Shown here in pieces: positions 1-8,537 of a stretch of 64,000 nt of DNA (the first letter of the stretch is position 1; the number at the start of each line of letters is the position of its first letter). The stretch comes from G963666535 sp963666535 (lineage in GTDB: Bacteria; Bacillota; Clostridia; Oscillospirales; Oscillospiraceae): the NCBI GenBank assembly GCA_963666535.1, contig OY762913.1:3224001-3288000 (forward strand), given 5' to 3'. Both the position numbers and the translations under genes were made by a program. The notes under the pieces are model-generated. The model saw only the letters and a list, made by a program, of their open reading frames with translations, did not search any database and was not told the origin of the DNA.

Positions 1-779
1 AGGCTTGCTTTGGGGAAGCGCTTGATCATATTGTAGAAAAACTCGCTGTTGGTCTTGCTGTTTTCGATTTCTTTCTCTGTCGCAACCAGGTAGTCCTTGG
101 TAAACTTCAAGCCACTGACATCCAGCGGGGAGCCTTCCTTCATATGGCCAGGGATCACCACATCGGGTTCCAGTGCATAGATGCCCTCGATATCCTTCTG
201 CCACAGAACACGCTGCTCCTTGTTCACCTCACAGGTAAAGGGATGCGCCTGGTTAAAGACAACGTCGGAGCAGATAACAGTCTTGATGGAGGGAACCCAG
301 ACAATGGTGTTCCACATCAGGTCGCCCATGCAGCGGATGATTTCCAGACGCTCGCCTTCCAGCTCGATATAATCCTGATTCAGGGGTTCGAGACGTGCGC
401 ATTGCTTGCGGCACAGGTTCTGTTCGCCGATGAGTTCCGTCCACTCATCCAGCTTGGGCTGATACTGATGGTTGTACAGCGTGCAGACAGCGGGAACGGC
501 ATAGCACTTTGCATTTGGGAAGGCCTCGCTGATCTCGCCCATGCCCCAGTAGTGGTCAGGATGTGCATGAGTTGCGTAGATTGCGGTCAGATTCAGGCCG
601 GTTTCCAGAATCTCGGCAATCACACGATGCGCATTTGCACGAGTCCACTGCGTATCGATCAGAACGCAGTCTTTCTGCCCCATAACAATGGCAGAAGTGA
701 CGTTAAAAGCATCTTCAGAGGATACAAAGACTTTCGTAGACAGCTTGCCTGGACCATGAGTGGTCGTAATGACTTCCAT
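1..779 (-). CDS. MBL-fold metallo-hydrolase (3' end cut by window edge)
   Basis: The minus strand is open from an ATG at 779 to the window edge, giving at least 259 residues; the stop codon lies outside. Residues 70-76 read THAHPDH, the HxHxDH metal-binding signature of the metallo-beta-lactamase fold. A later Asp (in ICSDVVFN) and His (in PGHM) fit the remaining metal ligands. AAAGGAG upstream of the ATG supports the start. There is no signal peptide, so it is probably cytoplasmic. The family includes thioesterases, lactonases, quorum-signal hydrolases and flavodiiron-like proteins, and the substrate cannot be told from sequence. It follows the LysR gene on the same strand but a strong terminator lies between them, so it probably has its own promoter. 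Confidence 0.85.
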   Translation of the reverse strand, partial: MEVITTTHGPGKLSTKVFVSSEDAFNVTSAIVMGQKDCVLIDTQWTRANAHRVIAEILETGLNLTAIYATHAHPDHYWGMGEISEAFPNAKCYAVPAVCTLYNHQYQPKLDEWTELIGEQNLCRKQCARLEPLNQDYIELEGERLEIIRCMGDLMWNTIVWVPSIKTVICSDVVFNQAHPFTCEVNKEQRVLWQKDIEGIYALEPDVVIPGHMKEGSPLDVSGLKFTKDYLVATEKEIENSKTNSEFFYNMIKRFPKAS

Positions 780-875
780 ATAAAATTTCTCCTTTATAAA
801 AATGTGTTTTCAGAAATTGAATTTACATCTTCTAGTCATCATTATACCAATGGTCACACTTGCTTGAAAATAAGT

Positions 876-924
876 AATAACTTGCACCCTGAAAGTAATT
901 GTTGCTTTCAGGGTGCAAGTTATT
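876..924. terminator. Rho-independent terminator, 20-bp perfect stem
   Basis: Arms 876-895 and 905-924 are perfectly complementary over 20 bp around a 9-nt loop. On the minus strand the stem is followed by an ACTTATTTT stretch just after the LysR stop, and T residues also follow on the plus strand. It most likely ends the LysR transcript and insulates the downstream hydrolase gene. Confidence 0.85.
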
Positions 925-925
925 T

Positions 926-1834
926 TTAAAGCGCATCTTCCATTTTGTGGTTTACATCTACATGCTGTAAAACGTATTTCTTAAACGCTCGTCCGCCGGA
1001 AGACAGGTTTCTGCCGCGATGCTGAATCAGATGAATGGTCCAGTTCAGTTCCTGTTCTTCAAAGGGAATCGCAACTACGTTGGGGTTGTCAAAAATTTTG
1101 CATACAGAGCGCAAACTAATTCCGATTCCCAGGTTCTGCGCCACCAGACGGTAGATAGCGCTGGTTTCTGACGCCTTGAAGCTGATGCGTGGTTCAAAGC
1201 CACGATCTGCGCAGCACTTCATCAATGTCTGGGTGTTTTTGAATTTGTCGTTCATGGCCAAAATGTCAAATTCTTTGAGAAGGTCCACCGAAACCGATGA
1301 CATTTCTGCCAGCGGAGAATCCTTATGGACCAGAAGGCAGGTGGTGGTGTGGATCAATTCCCAGTGGCAAAACTGTTCCTCGTTGATGGGACCAATCGCA
1401 AACCCAAGTTCCGCCATCCCCTGCTCCACTGCAATATCACAGTCATTATCTGAATATTCTGTAATATGTATGTGATACTGGGGATTTTCCTGTCCGAAGT
1501 GATGTGCCAAGCCGCCGGCCACTTCCGGCGCCGCACCATAGGCAGCCGCAATCTTAATATTCAGCTTTTGGTTTTCCGTGGATTGCTTGTAGTAGCCCTC
1601 TACTTCATCCATATTCGCCACAATTTCCTGGGCGTAGGGCAGAAGATGCTGCCCGGCTTCCGACAATGTGATACCGGTCGGAGTCCGGATAAACAGCTGA
1701 CAGGAGAGTTCAGCTTCCAGGCGGAGCAACGATACATTTAATCCCTGGGCGGAAATATAGTTCTTCCGTGCTGCGCAGGAAAAGCTTCCGTGCTCATAAA
1801 CCTGCAGGAAATATCGCAGCTGTTTAATATCCAT
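926..1834 (-). CDS. LysR-family transcriptional regulator
   Basis: 302 residues, the usual LysR length. The N-terminus (MDIKQLRYFLQVYEHGSFS, then a helix-turn-helix with LRLEAEL) is the typical LysR winged helix. Residues of about 90-295 form the periplasmic-binding-protein-like effector domain. GGTGATTTC upstream is a modest ribosome site. It is divergent from the symporter gene at 2291 across a 456-bp spacer, the normal arrangement for a LysR protein controlling its neighbour. An AT-rich inverted repeat overlapping its own -10 box suggests autoregulation. The effector is unknown. Targets may be the symporter set and, less likely, the hydrolase gene beyond the terminator. Confidence 0.93.
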   Translation of the reverse strand: MDIKQLRYFLQVYEHGSFSCAARKNYISAQGLNVSLLRLEAELSCQLFIRTPTGITLSEAGQHLLPYAQEIVANMDEVEGYYKQSTENQKLNIKIAAAYGAAPEVAGGLAHHFGQENPQYHIHITEYSDNDCDIAVEQGMAELGFAIGPINEEQFCHWELIHTTTCLLVHKDSPLAEMSSVSVDLLKEFDILAMNDKFKNTQTLMKCCADRGFEPRISFKASETSAIYRLVAQNLGIGISLRSVCKIFDNPNVVAIPFEEQELNWTIHLIQHRGRNLSSGGRAFKKYVLQHVDVNHKMEDAL

Positions 1835-2290
1835 GAAATCACCTCCCTTTTGCCGAAAAATGAACTATTTTGTCTATATTGCAATTAATTATATAACTAA
1901 TTATATATGGGTGTAAAGGTCTTTTGCGAGATTCATATAAATGTTGCTTATAATCAACAAATTATTGATGTAACTTTGCATCGCCTGAAATCAGCATTTT
2001 ATAACTTTCTTAAACAAGTCGTTGCTACCCGTTATTTGCAAAAAGTGCTAACATATGCTTAGTTTGAGAGCAGGTTAGTTGTGCACTTTACAGAGAAATG
2101 CAGCCATCAAAGGGGACAGAGGCTCTGAAAAGAAACAACTTCCTTCTCTATTTTGTTCCCGCCGGACGTCTACATCACACGAGTTAAATGACTCTTCGCC
2201 GGCAAGGGGAATTGGAAGGAGGAATGATGCCTTATCGACTTGTGCCCCGCAATGCAACCTATAAATAATTGAGAGAGGGATGTTAAGTTT
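1835..2290. other. 456-bp divergent regulatory spacer between LysR and symporter genes
   Basis: No convincing coding sequence. It holds the LysR promoter/operator at 1887-1917 and a long presumed 5' leader for the symporter. The part from about 2100 to 2290 is more GC-rich and has GAGAGAGGG at 2271-2279 as a possible ribosome site. I could not match it to a known riboswitch, and no confident plus-strand -35/-10 pair was found. Confidence 0.5.
1887..1917 (-). promoter_or_regulatory. Promoter of the LysR gene with overlapping AT-rich inverted repeat
   Basis: Read on the minus strand, TTTACA (1917-1912) and TATAAT (1893-1888) are separated by 18 bp. An inverted repeat AATTA-N6-TAATT (1887-1902) covers the -10 box and is a plausible LysR operator. 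Assigned by eye from sequence. Confidence 0.5.
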
Positions 2291-3781
2291 ATGCATATGT
2301 CAGCATTAATTCTGACACTGGTTTTTGAATTTATCATCATTGTCGGCGTTAGTTGGGTCCTGACCATGCGCCGCCGCAGACTCCAGTCCGAGCATTTGGA
2401 CTTTGCCACCGCAAACCGTGGCCTTCCAGCCATCGCAATCGCTGCAACGCAGGCGCTGACCTGTCTGGGCGGCGGCCACATCATGGGCATGCCCGGCGCT
2501 GCTTCTGCCTTTGGTATTTCGGCTATTTATTACCTGATTGCATCCGCTATCATGATCGTCCTGATGATGGTCGTCACCGGCCCGTGGATCCGTCGTTTCG
2601 GTTTCTCCAACATTCCCGATATGTTTGAGAAGATGTTTGACAAGCGGACCGCAATCATGATCTCCGCTTTCTGTGCCGGCTCTTGCTTCGGTGTCTTAAC
2701 CTGTGAGACGCAGGGCGTCGGTTCCGTTGTCGCCGCCCTGAGCGGCAGCACCATCGCTTTGGGCTGCGTTATCGGCGGCGTCCTCGGCCTGCTGTATGTG
2801 CTGTTCGGCGGCATGGAAGAAGTGGGCTGGGTCAACGTGATCAACGCAATCTTCATGTATGTCGGCGCCTTTATTGCGCTGGCTCTCATTGGCGGCGCTA
2901 TCCCCGGCGGCTGGGCCACGGTTAACCAGCACTTTGTTGATGCCGGTGAGACATGGAAGCTGTCCTTGGGCGCTAACCCGGATACCTGGCGCTGGTACAT
3001 CGTCGGCACCTTTGTTTCCGGCCTGTTCAACCAGGCGGTAGCCGGCCAGTCCGGCCAGATCACTGCTTCTGCCAAGAATGTCAAGGCTTTGCGCCGTGCG
3101 GCTTGTCTGGCCGTTCCCATGAATATGATCTTCGGTGTCATCATGATCGCTCTGTACATGGGCGCCACCTGCATTGGCGATTACACCTCCATCCCCGGCT
3201 CTCCCGGTTATCAGAATATGCTGTGCCTGGTCAACGAGCTGCCCACTTGGGCTTCCGCATGGATTATGGCTGCTATGGCTGCTGCTATGCTGTCCACCAT
3301 CGCGGTTCAGCTGCTGACTTTGTCCACCATCTTTGTGCAGACAATTTACTGCCGCTACTACAAGAAGAATGCAACTGCCGCTGAGCAGAATCGGTATCTC
3401 CGTATCGGCATTCTGATTATCTTCGTGCTCGGCACCTTGATGGCTACCACTCTGCCCGAGATTTCCGCTGCCATGGTTTGGCTGTTTGCTTGGCTGCTGC
3501 CGGGTTTCTGGATCTTCATGCTGGGCATTTTCTGGCGGCGTTCCAAAAGCGGCGCATTTGGCTCTTTGGTTATCTGCGGTCTCTTCAACTGCGTCTGGAG
3601 TTTTACCAGCCTGCCTTCTGTGTTCCATCTGGAAGGCAATAACAACTCCATCGGCCTGCTTGTCGTTTCCGTTTTTGTGTATGCGATCTGGGCTGCGCTG
3701 GATAAAAATGCAGAAGGTCCGTTCAAGGAAGTTTATCTGCACGACAGAAACAATGCCGTTGCAGATGACCTGATCAGATAA
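2291..3781 (+). CDS. Sodium:solute symporter (SSS family)
   Basis: 496 residues with about 12-13 hydrophobic segments, matching the SSS (SLC5-like) family in length and layout. The N-terminal helix is followed by a basic MRRRR loop and an AIAATQALTCLGGGHIMG helix typical of the first core repeat. A QSGQITASAKN segment lies mid-protein. Such proteins import sugars, amino acids, urea or organic acids with sodium; the solute here is not inferable. A start at 2291 or 2297 (MHM) is possible. The stop at 3781 is immediately followed by AGGAGG for the next small gene, so the transporter and the tiny proteins form one operon. Confidence 0.9.
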   Translation: MHMSALILTLVFEFIIIVGVSWVLTMRRRRLQSEHLDFATANRGLPAIAIAATQALTCLGGGHIMGMPGAASAFGISAIYYLIASAIMIVLMMVVTGPWIRRFGFSNIPDMFEKMFDKRTAIMISAFCAGSCFGVLTCETQGVGSVVAALSGSTIALGCVIGGVLGLLYVLFGGMEEVGWVNVINAIFMYVGAFIALALIGGAIPGGWATVNQHFVDAGETWKLSLGANPDTWRWYIVGTFVSGLFNQAVAGQSGQITASAKNVKALRRAACLAVPMNMIFGVIMIALYMGATCIGDYTSIPGSPGYQNMLCLVNELPTWASAWIMAAMAAAMLSTIAVQLLTLSTIFVQTIYCRYYKKNATAAEQNRYLRIGILIIFVLGTLMATTLPEISAAMVWLFAWLLPGFWIFMLGIFWRRSKSGAFGSLVICGLFNCVWSFTSLPSVFHLEGNNNSIGLLVVSVFVYAIWAALDKNAEGPFKEVYLHDRNNAVADDLIR

Positions 3782-3794
3782 GGAGGACTCATTT

Positions 3795-3923
3795 ATGGGT
3801 ATCTTGGATTGTTTTATGCTCGCTCCCTTCCTGATAAAGGGCATTGCACTTTCTATCATTATCGGTCTTTCCAGCTTTGTGGTTGAGAAGTTCACCTATC
3901 ACGAACCTGAAGACGACGAATAA
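3795..3923 (+). CDS. Small single-span membrane protein (42 aa)
   Basis: ATG at 3795 follows AGGAGG (3781-3786) at good spacing, and the ORF ends TAA at 3921-3923. The product is one hydrophobic segment (residues about 7-28) with an acidic tail ending EPEDDE. It lies 13 bp after the symporter stop. Tiny membrane partners of secondary transporters are known in other families, so an accessory or stabilising role is inferred. No family was recognised. Confidence 0.7.
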   Translation: MGILDCFMLAPFLIKGIALSIIIGLSSFVVEKFTYHEPEDDE

Positions 3924-3940
3924 CAAAGGAGGACACTACT

Positions 3941-4057
3941 ATGACTTGGCAAACTCTTGCCTGGGAAGCATCTGTGATTTTGGTAATGCTTGCAATTGTT
4001 GTCTTCTCGTTCATGGGCGATGCTCATGAGAAAAAGGAACTGGGAAAAAAGAAATAA
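3941..4057 (+). CDS. Small single-span membrane protein (38 aa)
   Basis: ATG at 3941 follows AAAGGAGG at 3925-3932; stop TAA at 4055-4057. It encodes one hydrophobic span (about residues 11-25) and a very basic tail rich in Lys, opposite in charge to the acidic tail of the preceding 42-residue protein. The spacing of 17 bp and the strong ribosome site argue that both are translated with the symporter. Function unknown; a transporter subunit is an inference from position. Confidence 0.7.
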   Translation: MTWQTLAWEASVILVMLAIVVFSFMGDAHEKKELGKKK

Positions 4058-4097
4058 ACAGGTTCCCACCTACTTATTCCTTATTCCCTTTTGAACG

Positions 4098-4127
4098 AAA
4101 TTGCCCCGGCGAAAGCCGGGGCAATTT
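4098..4127 (+). terminator. Terminator hairpin with GAAA loop
   Basis: A 13-bp stem (4098-4110 with 4115-4127) closes a GAAA tetraloop. It stands 40 bp after the second tiny gene, but only a weak T run (TTTCTG) follows, so it may be leaky into the 81-residue gene at 4196. Confidence 0.7.
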
Positions 4128-4195
4128 CTGACAAAAACCCCCACGCCCAGATACGCTGTGCCGCGCCGCGCATCTTGCACATAGGAGGATCTTAT

Positions 4196-4441
4196 ATGGA
4201 TACTATCATTTTTATCATTCAGAACTATGCAGTTCTTCTGCTGATCCTTGCCATTATGATTTTTTATGCTCTGCTGGGTCTTTATTCTATGCTTTCAAGA
4301 AAAGGGCAGAGCTTCATGTTGTCGTTCTTCCCACAGTGGTTCCGTCGGGACGGGTCCCCTTTTTCCGCCCATGAGAAGATTGGCGTCGTTTTGCAGGCCA
4401 TTATGCTCTCTATTGTCCTGTACCTCATTTTTGGATTTTAA
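4196..4441 (+). CDS. Small two-span membrane protein (81 aa)
   Basis: The ATG at 4196 is chosen because AGGAGG lies at 4183-4188. Longer readings start inside the preceding terminator. The 81-residue product has a hydrophobic segment at about 5-30, a hydrophilic loop with PQWFRRDGSPFSAHEK, and a second hydrophobic segment at the C-terminus. No family was recognised. It follows the symporter group on the same strand and is closed by its own terminator, so it may be expressed by read-through of the hairpin at 4098. Confidence 0.65.
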   Translation: MDTIIFIIQNYAVLLLILAIMIFYALLGLYSMLSRKGQSFMLSFFPQWFRRDGSPFSAHEKIGVVLQAIMLSIVLYLIFGF

Positions 4442-4567
4442 TCATAACAATTGAAAACAACCGTCATTCCTTTCGCTGCTTTTTGGGGTGCCAGAACTTC
4501 ATGTTCCTGAAAAGAGCGATGACGCCATGATACTGCCAGACAGAAACAGTTTCTTGCTGAACTAATG

Positions 4568-4607
4568 ATAACGGCGACCGTACCCCCTTGGGTGCAGTCG
4601 CCGTTAT
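4568..4607 (+). terminator. Terminator after the symporter/small-protein group
   Basis: Stem 4568-4578 with 4597-4607 (11 bp, perfect) has an inner ACCC/GGGT pairing. It separates this block from the convergent ABC transporter operon. Confidence 0.75.
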
Positions 4608-4649
4608 TTCATGCCCATCATAGCACTTGCTTCACAGCAGCGCTATCTA

Positions 4650-4856
4650 ATATCTGCTGAACAAAACAAAAGCCTAATCATAGCAATGCTTCCAAGCTGT
4701 TTTTGTTTTGTTCCTGTGCAAGGGTTTTGGCTAATTTCAGCAAAAATCCTTGCACATTGGATTTGCAGCGTGTGTCTGCAAATCCAAGCAGACAGTCATC
4801 CATGTATCTGAAGCAGCAAAACGGAGCTGTTTTTCCGCCCAAAAGGACAGAAACTG
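4650..4856 (+). repeat. Dispersed multi-hairpin repeat, copy A (degenerate, with insertion)
   Basis: 4650-4688 and 4801-4856 closely match the minus strand of 63665-63757; shared blocks include ATCTGCTGAACAAAACAAAA and AAAAGGACAGAAACTG. In copy A the two halves are split by about 112 bp carrying two further hairpins, 4715-4756 and 4757-4787 (12-bp stem TTGGATTTGCAG/CTGCAAATCCAA). No coding potential is evident. It looks like a structured dispersed intergenic repeat. Confidence 0.75.
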
Positions 4857-4868
4857 GACTTTGAGGAA

Positions 4869-5891
4869 TTACACTGCGCTCTTTTGGGCACCGCGCTTGA
4901 GCGATTTGCTCTTCTTTGACACCAACCCCATGGACTTTCGACTGGAGTAGACGTTGAACGCAACCGCGACCACGATAATCACACCCTGTACCGCCTGGGA
5001 GTAATTGGTGTCCACACCCAGCAAGACAATAATATTGCTGATCACGCCAGCCAGCAACGCACCGAAAAGAGCGCCGCCGATGCTGCCCTCGCCGCCCATG
5101 ATATTGGCCCCGCCAACGACCAGTGCCAGCATAACCATGCACTCGTAACCCTGAGCAGTGGTGCAGGAAGTCACCAAGTTCATAGAACTGAGGATAATAC
5201 CACCGATTGCCGCGGTGATACTGCAGACCACATAGCAGCTGACCTTAATCAGTTTCGAACTAATTCCGACAATCTCTGCCGCAGTGCTGTTGCCGCCCAC
5301 TGCGTAAACGCGGCGTCCGTACGTTGTTTTTTGCAAAACCAATGCAACAATGATTGCTACCACAACAAAGAGAATAACCGGCATTGGAATCGACAGCAGC
5401 TTCATATTGCCCAATTTATAGTACAGACCCGTCGTATTGGCCAGATGGACGTATTTTCCATCCAGCAGCGCCGTCGCCAAGCCGTAAAGCAAATTAGAAG
5501 TCGCCAAAGTAACAACGAAGGAGGGCAGCTTTAAGTACGCGTCAAGAAAACCATGGATGCAGCCAACTGCACATGCAACCAGCAAAGCCAGCGCAATGCC
5601 AATTAGACAGGCAGATGTGGTACAGCCATGCGCATTATAAAAGGACAAGGCGATACAGGAGGTAAGCGCAGCTGTGGAGCCCATGGCCAAATCGATACCG
5701 CCAACCAGCATGGCCAAAAGCATCCCGCAAGCCATAATACCATAAATCGAAATGGCCAGTAAGATGCTGCGCATATTGTTCCAGGAGAAAAACGACCGTT
5801 GGAAAAGGGCCATGACGATGACGATGACGCAAAGAATGAGGGCGCGCTGACTCCACGGGTTGCCAAGAAACTTAGAAGTTTTGGATTTCAT
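4869..5891 (-). CDS. ABC transporter permease, ribose/simple-sugar type (RbsC-like)
   Basis: 340 residues with about ten hydrophobic segments and the family segments GGIDLAMGS and GGANIMGGEGSIGGALFGA, characteristic of RbsC/XylH/YjfF-type permeases. Last gene of a four-gene operon; its ATG overlaps the ATPase stop by 4 bp (ATGA), implying coupled translation. It would form a heterodimeric membrane channel with the permease at 7405-8403. The sugar cannot be assigned. Confidence in family is high. Confidence 0.93.
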   Translation of the reverse strand: MKSKTSKFLGNPWSQRALILCVIVIVMALFQRSFFSWNNMRSILLAISIYGIMACGMLLAMLVGGIDLAMGSTAALTSCIALSFYNAHGCTTSACLIGIALALLVACAVGCIHGFLDAYLKLPSFVVTLATSNLLYGLATALLDGKYVHLANTTGLYYKLGNMKLLSIPMPVILFVVVAIIVALVLQKTTYGRRVYAVGGNSTAAEIVGISSKLIKVSCYVVCSITAAIGGIILSSMNLVTSCTTAQGYECMVMLALVVGGANIMGGEGSIGGALFGALLAGVISNIIVLLGVDTNYSQAVQGVIIVVAVAFNVYSSRKSMGLVSKKSKSLKRGAQKSAV

Positions 5892-7402
5892 AAGGCCGCC
5901 CCTTCCTTTACAGCTACACCGGATGAAGCCAACAAAACCGTTTGTTGTGTTGCGCTATGGTCTGTAAATTCTTCAACCAGCCTGCCGTTTCGCATGATGA
6001 TCACACGGTCGGAAACACCGACAAGCTCCTCAAGGTCAGACGACACCATAACGATAATCGCACCCTTGTCCGCAAGCTCGCGCATGTAATCATACAGTTC
6101 TGCCTTTACCCCGACATCCACACCGGAGGTAGGTTCATCCAGCAGCAAAACATTCAGCTCCCTGGACAGCCATCGGCCCAAAATTACCTTCTGTTGATTG
6201 CCGCCGGAAAGGTTAGCTGTGGGCAGATTGCGGATGGCAGGCCGGATATCATAATCCCTGATGGCCTGTTCTGCATGCATGATTTCCTTTTTACTCTTCA
6301 CCGCAATGTCAAAGTACGACAGCTTGTCATAGCTGGAAATGGTAACATTTCGGCCGATGGACAGCACCGGGAAAAACCCCTCATTTCGTCTGTCCTCGGG
6401 GACAAGGCCGAAGCCGTTCTTTATGTTCTTGCCAACTTTTCTGCTGATGGGCTTTCCGTCAAGTGTGATGCTGCCCTTGTAGCCTTTTAGATAGCCATAG
6501 ATGCAGCTTAGAAGTTCCGTTCGACCAGAGCCAACGAGACCGCCGATCCCAAGTATTTCGCCGCCATAAGCTTTGAAGCTGATGCCCCTCAGCACATTTT
6601 GGTAACTCAAGCCGGAAACTTCCAGGTAATGGTCATAGTTGATGGTCGGAATATGCTCTTTCTTTTTTGCGAGCTCATGTCCGATCATCATGGCTGTCAC
6701 TTCGTCGGGAGAAATGCTTCGGCTGTCAACAACGCCAATTCTTTTGCCATTGCGCATCACGGTCAACCGGTCGGTAACTCGATAGATTTCCTCCAGGCGA
6801 TGAGAAATGTACAGGATACTCTTCCCCTGCTTCTTCAGGTTCTCCATCGTAACAAACAACTTTTCAGTCTCTCCGGCTGACAATGCGCTTGTCGGCTCGT
6901 CCATAATGATCAATTTTGTATCGGTTGACAGCGCCTTTAAAATCTCTGTCATTTGGCGCTGCGCCATTCCCAAAGAGCCCACCACCGCGTCAGGATTGAT
7001 CAAGAAACCATACTTTTCGATCAGCTGAGATACCTGCCGCTTCATTTTTTTCCAGTCCGGAAGTCCATGACGCATGATTTCCTGGCCAAGGAAAATGTTC
7101 TCGGTAACGCTCAGCGCGGGAACCAGGCTCAATTCCTGATAAATCACAGAAATACCGTTGTCACGGGCATCCTGACGAGAATTGATCTCCACCGGCTTAC
7201 CGTCCATAAAGATAGTGCCTGCGTCCTTGGTGTATACGCCCGTAATGATTTTAATGATGGTGGATTTCCCCGCGCCGTTTTCTCCCATAAGCGCGTGGAT
7301 TTCTCCTTTTTGGATCTCCATGTCAACATTGTCCAGAACCTGAACGCCGTTGAACTGCTTACAGATGCCTTCTGTCCGCAGCACGATATCAGTCTCAGCC
7401 AT
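5888..7402 (-). CDS. Sugar ABC transporter ATP-binding protein (RbsA/MglA-like, two NBDs)
   Basis: 504 residues with two nucleotide-binding domains. The first has Walker A GENGAGKST, signature LSAGE and Walker B LIIMDEPTSAL. The second has the degenerate Walker A GLVGSGRTE, signature LSGGNQQ and LLLDEPTSGVDVG. This is the RbsA/MglA/XylG pattern, in which only the first site is expected to hydrolyse ATP normally. AGGAGGGCG precedes the ATG. It lies 2 bp after the upstream permease stop and overlaps the next permease start, so it is firmly in the operon. Confidence 0.95.
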   Translation of the reverse strand: MAETDIVLRTEGICKQFNGVQVLDNVDMEIQKGEIHALMGENGAGKSTIIKIITGVYTKDAGTIFMDGKPVEINSRQDARDNGISVIYQELSLVPALSVTENIFLGQEIMRHGLPDWKKMKRQVSQLIEKYGFLINPDAVVGSLGMAQRQMTEILKALSTDTKLIIMDEPTSALSAGETEKLFVTMENLKKQGKSILYISHRLEEIYRVTDRLTVMRNGKRIGVVDSRSISPDEVTAMMIGHELAKKKEHIPTINYDHYLEVSGLSYQNVLRGISFKAYGGEILGIGGLVGSGRTELLSCIYGYLKGYKGSITLDGKPISRKVGKNIKNGFGLVPEDRRNEGFFPVLSIGRNVTISSYDKLSYFDIAVKSKKEIMHAEQAIRDYDIRPAIRNLPTANLSGGNQQKVILGRWLSRELNVLLLDEPTSGVDVGVKAELYDYMRELADKGAIIVMVSSDLEELVGVSDRVIIMRNGRLVEEFTDHSATQQTVLLASSGVAVKEGAAL

Positions 7403-7404
7403 AC

Positions 7405-8403
7405 TTACGCGCCCTCCTTTTCTGACCCATTGCTGTGAGCCAGACGGGCCAAGCGTCGGTCCGTAATCGCGCCAAACCCGCTGTCAAAGGTAATGGCGAT
7501 CAGGATCACAGCACCCTCGAAAACGTACTGCCATGCGGTGGAAAGACCGTACTTATACATGCCGTTTGTGACCAATGTCATAAATAATGCGCCAAGGAAC
7601 GCGCCAAGGGCATCTCCCTTGCCTCCGCCCAGCACTACGCCGCCGACCACGCACGCGGCAACCGCTTGAAATCCCATGCCGTCGCCCAGGCTTAGATAGG
7701 TCGTGGTCTGGTAGGAAACCGTAAACGCCGCCGCCAGACCGCAAAATGCGCCACAAATGACGAAGGTACTGATTTTAAGCTTGTCCACACTGATCCCTGA
7801 CATGACGGCAGACTTGGGATTGGATCCCATCGCGGTAATATGCAGGCCAAATCTGGTTCTGGACTGGACGAGATACGCAATGACCGTCAAAACAATCCAC
7901 GCGATTGCGATATAGTAGACCCCATCAATGTGTTTCCCCAACGCCAGAAACGCTTTATCGGTCAGTTCAACGGTCTCAACGCGCCCCTTGGCATCATGGA
8001 AAATGGTAAATAGAGCAAAGCCGCTGAACACATAACCGGAAGCCAGTGTCGTAATAAAGTCGTTCAAATGGAAGCGGGTAATGCAGTACCCATTCAAAAA
8101 TCCGCAGGCTGCCCCGGCGACCAGCGCACCCAGGACAACAAGGGGCATGGGTATCCCGATCACCGACAATCGCGCGCAGACCACGCCGGTAAAGCAGATT
8201 ACGCCGCCCGAGGAAAGGTCGATGCCGCCGCCAACCATAACGAAGGAAGTACCAATGCAGATTAAACCCACATAGGCCGCCACTCGAAACAGCATTTGGA
8301 TGTTGCGCATGCTGAAAAACGAATTGGTCGTAGCGCCAAAGATCACTGACAGAACGACGATTAAGCCCAGGGTAATCATTTTCCGAAGCATCTTATTGTT
8401 CAA
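7405..8403 (-). CDS. ABC transporter permease, ribose/simple-sugar type
   Basis: 332 residues, about nine hydrophobic segments, with GGGIDLSSGG and VVGGVVLGGGKGDALGAFLGA typical of the RbsC family. The start is a TTG at 8403 placed 7 nt after GGAGGAG; the ATG four codons later lies less well. It follows the binding-protein gene after a 134-bp gap holding a hairpin at 8453-8481. It pairs with the second permease at 4869-5891. Two non-identical permeases are common in importers for nucleosides, autoinducer-2 or unusual sugars. Confidence 0.92.
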   Translation of the reverse strand: MNNKMLRKMITLGLIVVLSVIFGATTNSFFSMRNIQMLFRVAAYVGLICIGTSFVMVGGGIDLSSGGVICFTGVVCARLSVIGIPMPLVVLGALVAGAACGFLNGYCITRFHLNDFITTLASGYVFSGFALFTIFHDAKGRVETVELTDKAFLALGKHIDGVYYIAIAWIVLTVIAYLVQSRTRFGLHITAMGSNPKSAVMSGISVDKLKISTFVICGAFCGLAAAFTVSYQTTTYLSLGDGMGFQAVAACVVGGVVLGGGKGDALGAFLGALFMTLVTNGMYKYGLSTAWQYVFEGAVILIAITFDSGFGAITDRRLARLAHSNGSEKEGA

Positions 8404-8452
8404 GAGTAAATCTCCTCCCTGCTTCTCGCCTTTTCTCCCATAAACGCAGTCT

Positions 8453-8481
8453 ACTGAGTCCTGTGTTTCCTAGGACTCAGT
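8453..8481. promoter_or_regulatory. Intercistronic hairpin after binding-protein gene
   Basis: A 10-bp perfect inverted repeat (ACTGAGTCCT at 8453-8462 with AGGACTCAGT at 8472-8481) lies between the binding-protein gene and the first permease. It lacks a strong T run, so partial termination or protection of the upstream mRNA end, raising binding protein over membrane parts, is more likely than full termination. Confidence 0.6.
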
Positions 8482-8537
8482 AAACATGCGGTTACTTTTC
8501 AGGAACGAGAACATGTATAAGCCGCCGGTGTTCGTAA

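Noticed and set aside
144..929. Long plus-strand open frame opposite the metallo-hydrolase gene
   Set aside because: The minus strand carries the HxHxDH motif, ribosome site and sensible start; the plus frame is an antisense shadow with no motif.
2696..3895. 399-codon minus frame across the symporter
   Set aside because: Antisense to a clear SSS transporter; composition is His/Gln-rich, as expected from the complement of hydrophobic codons.
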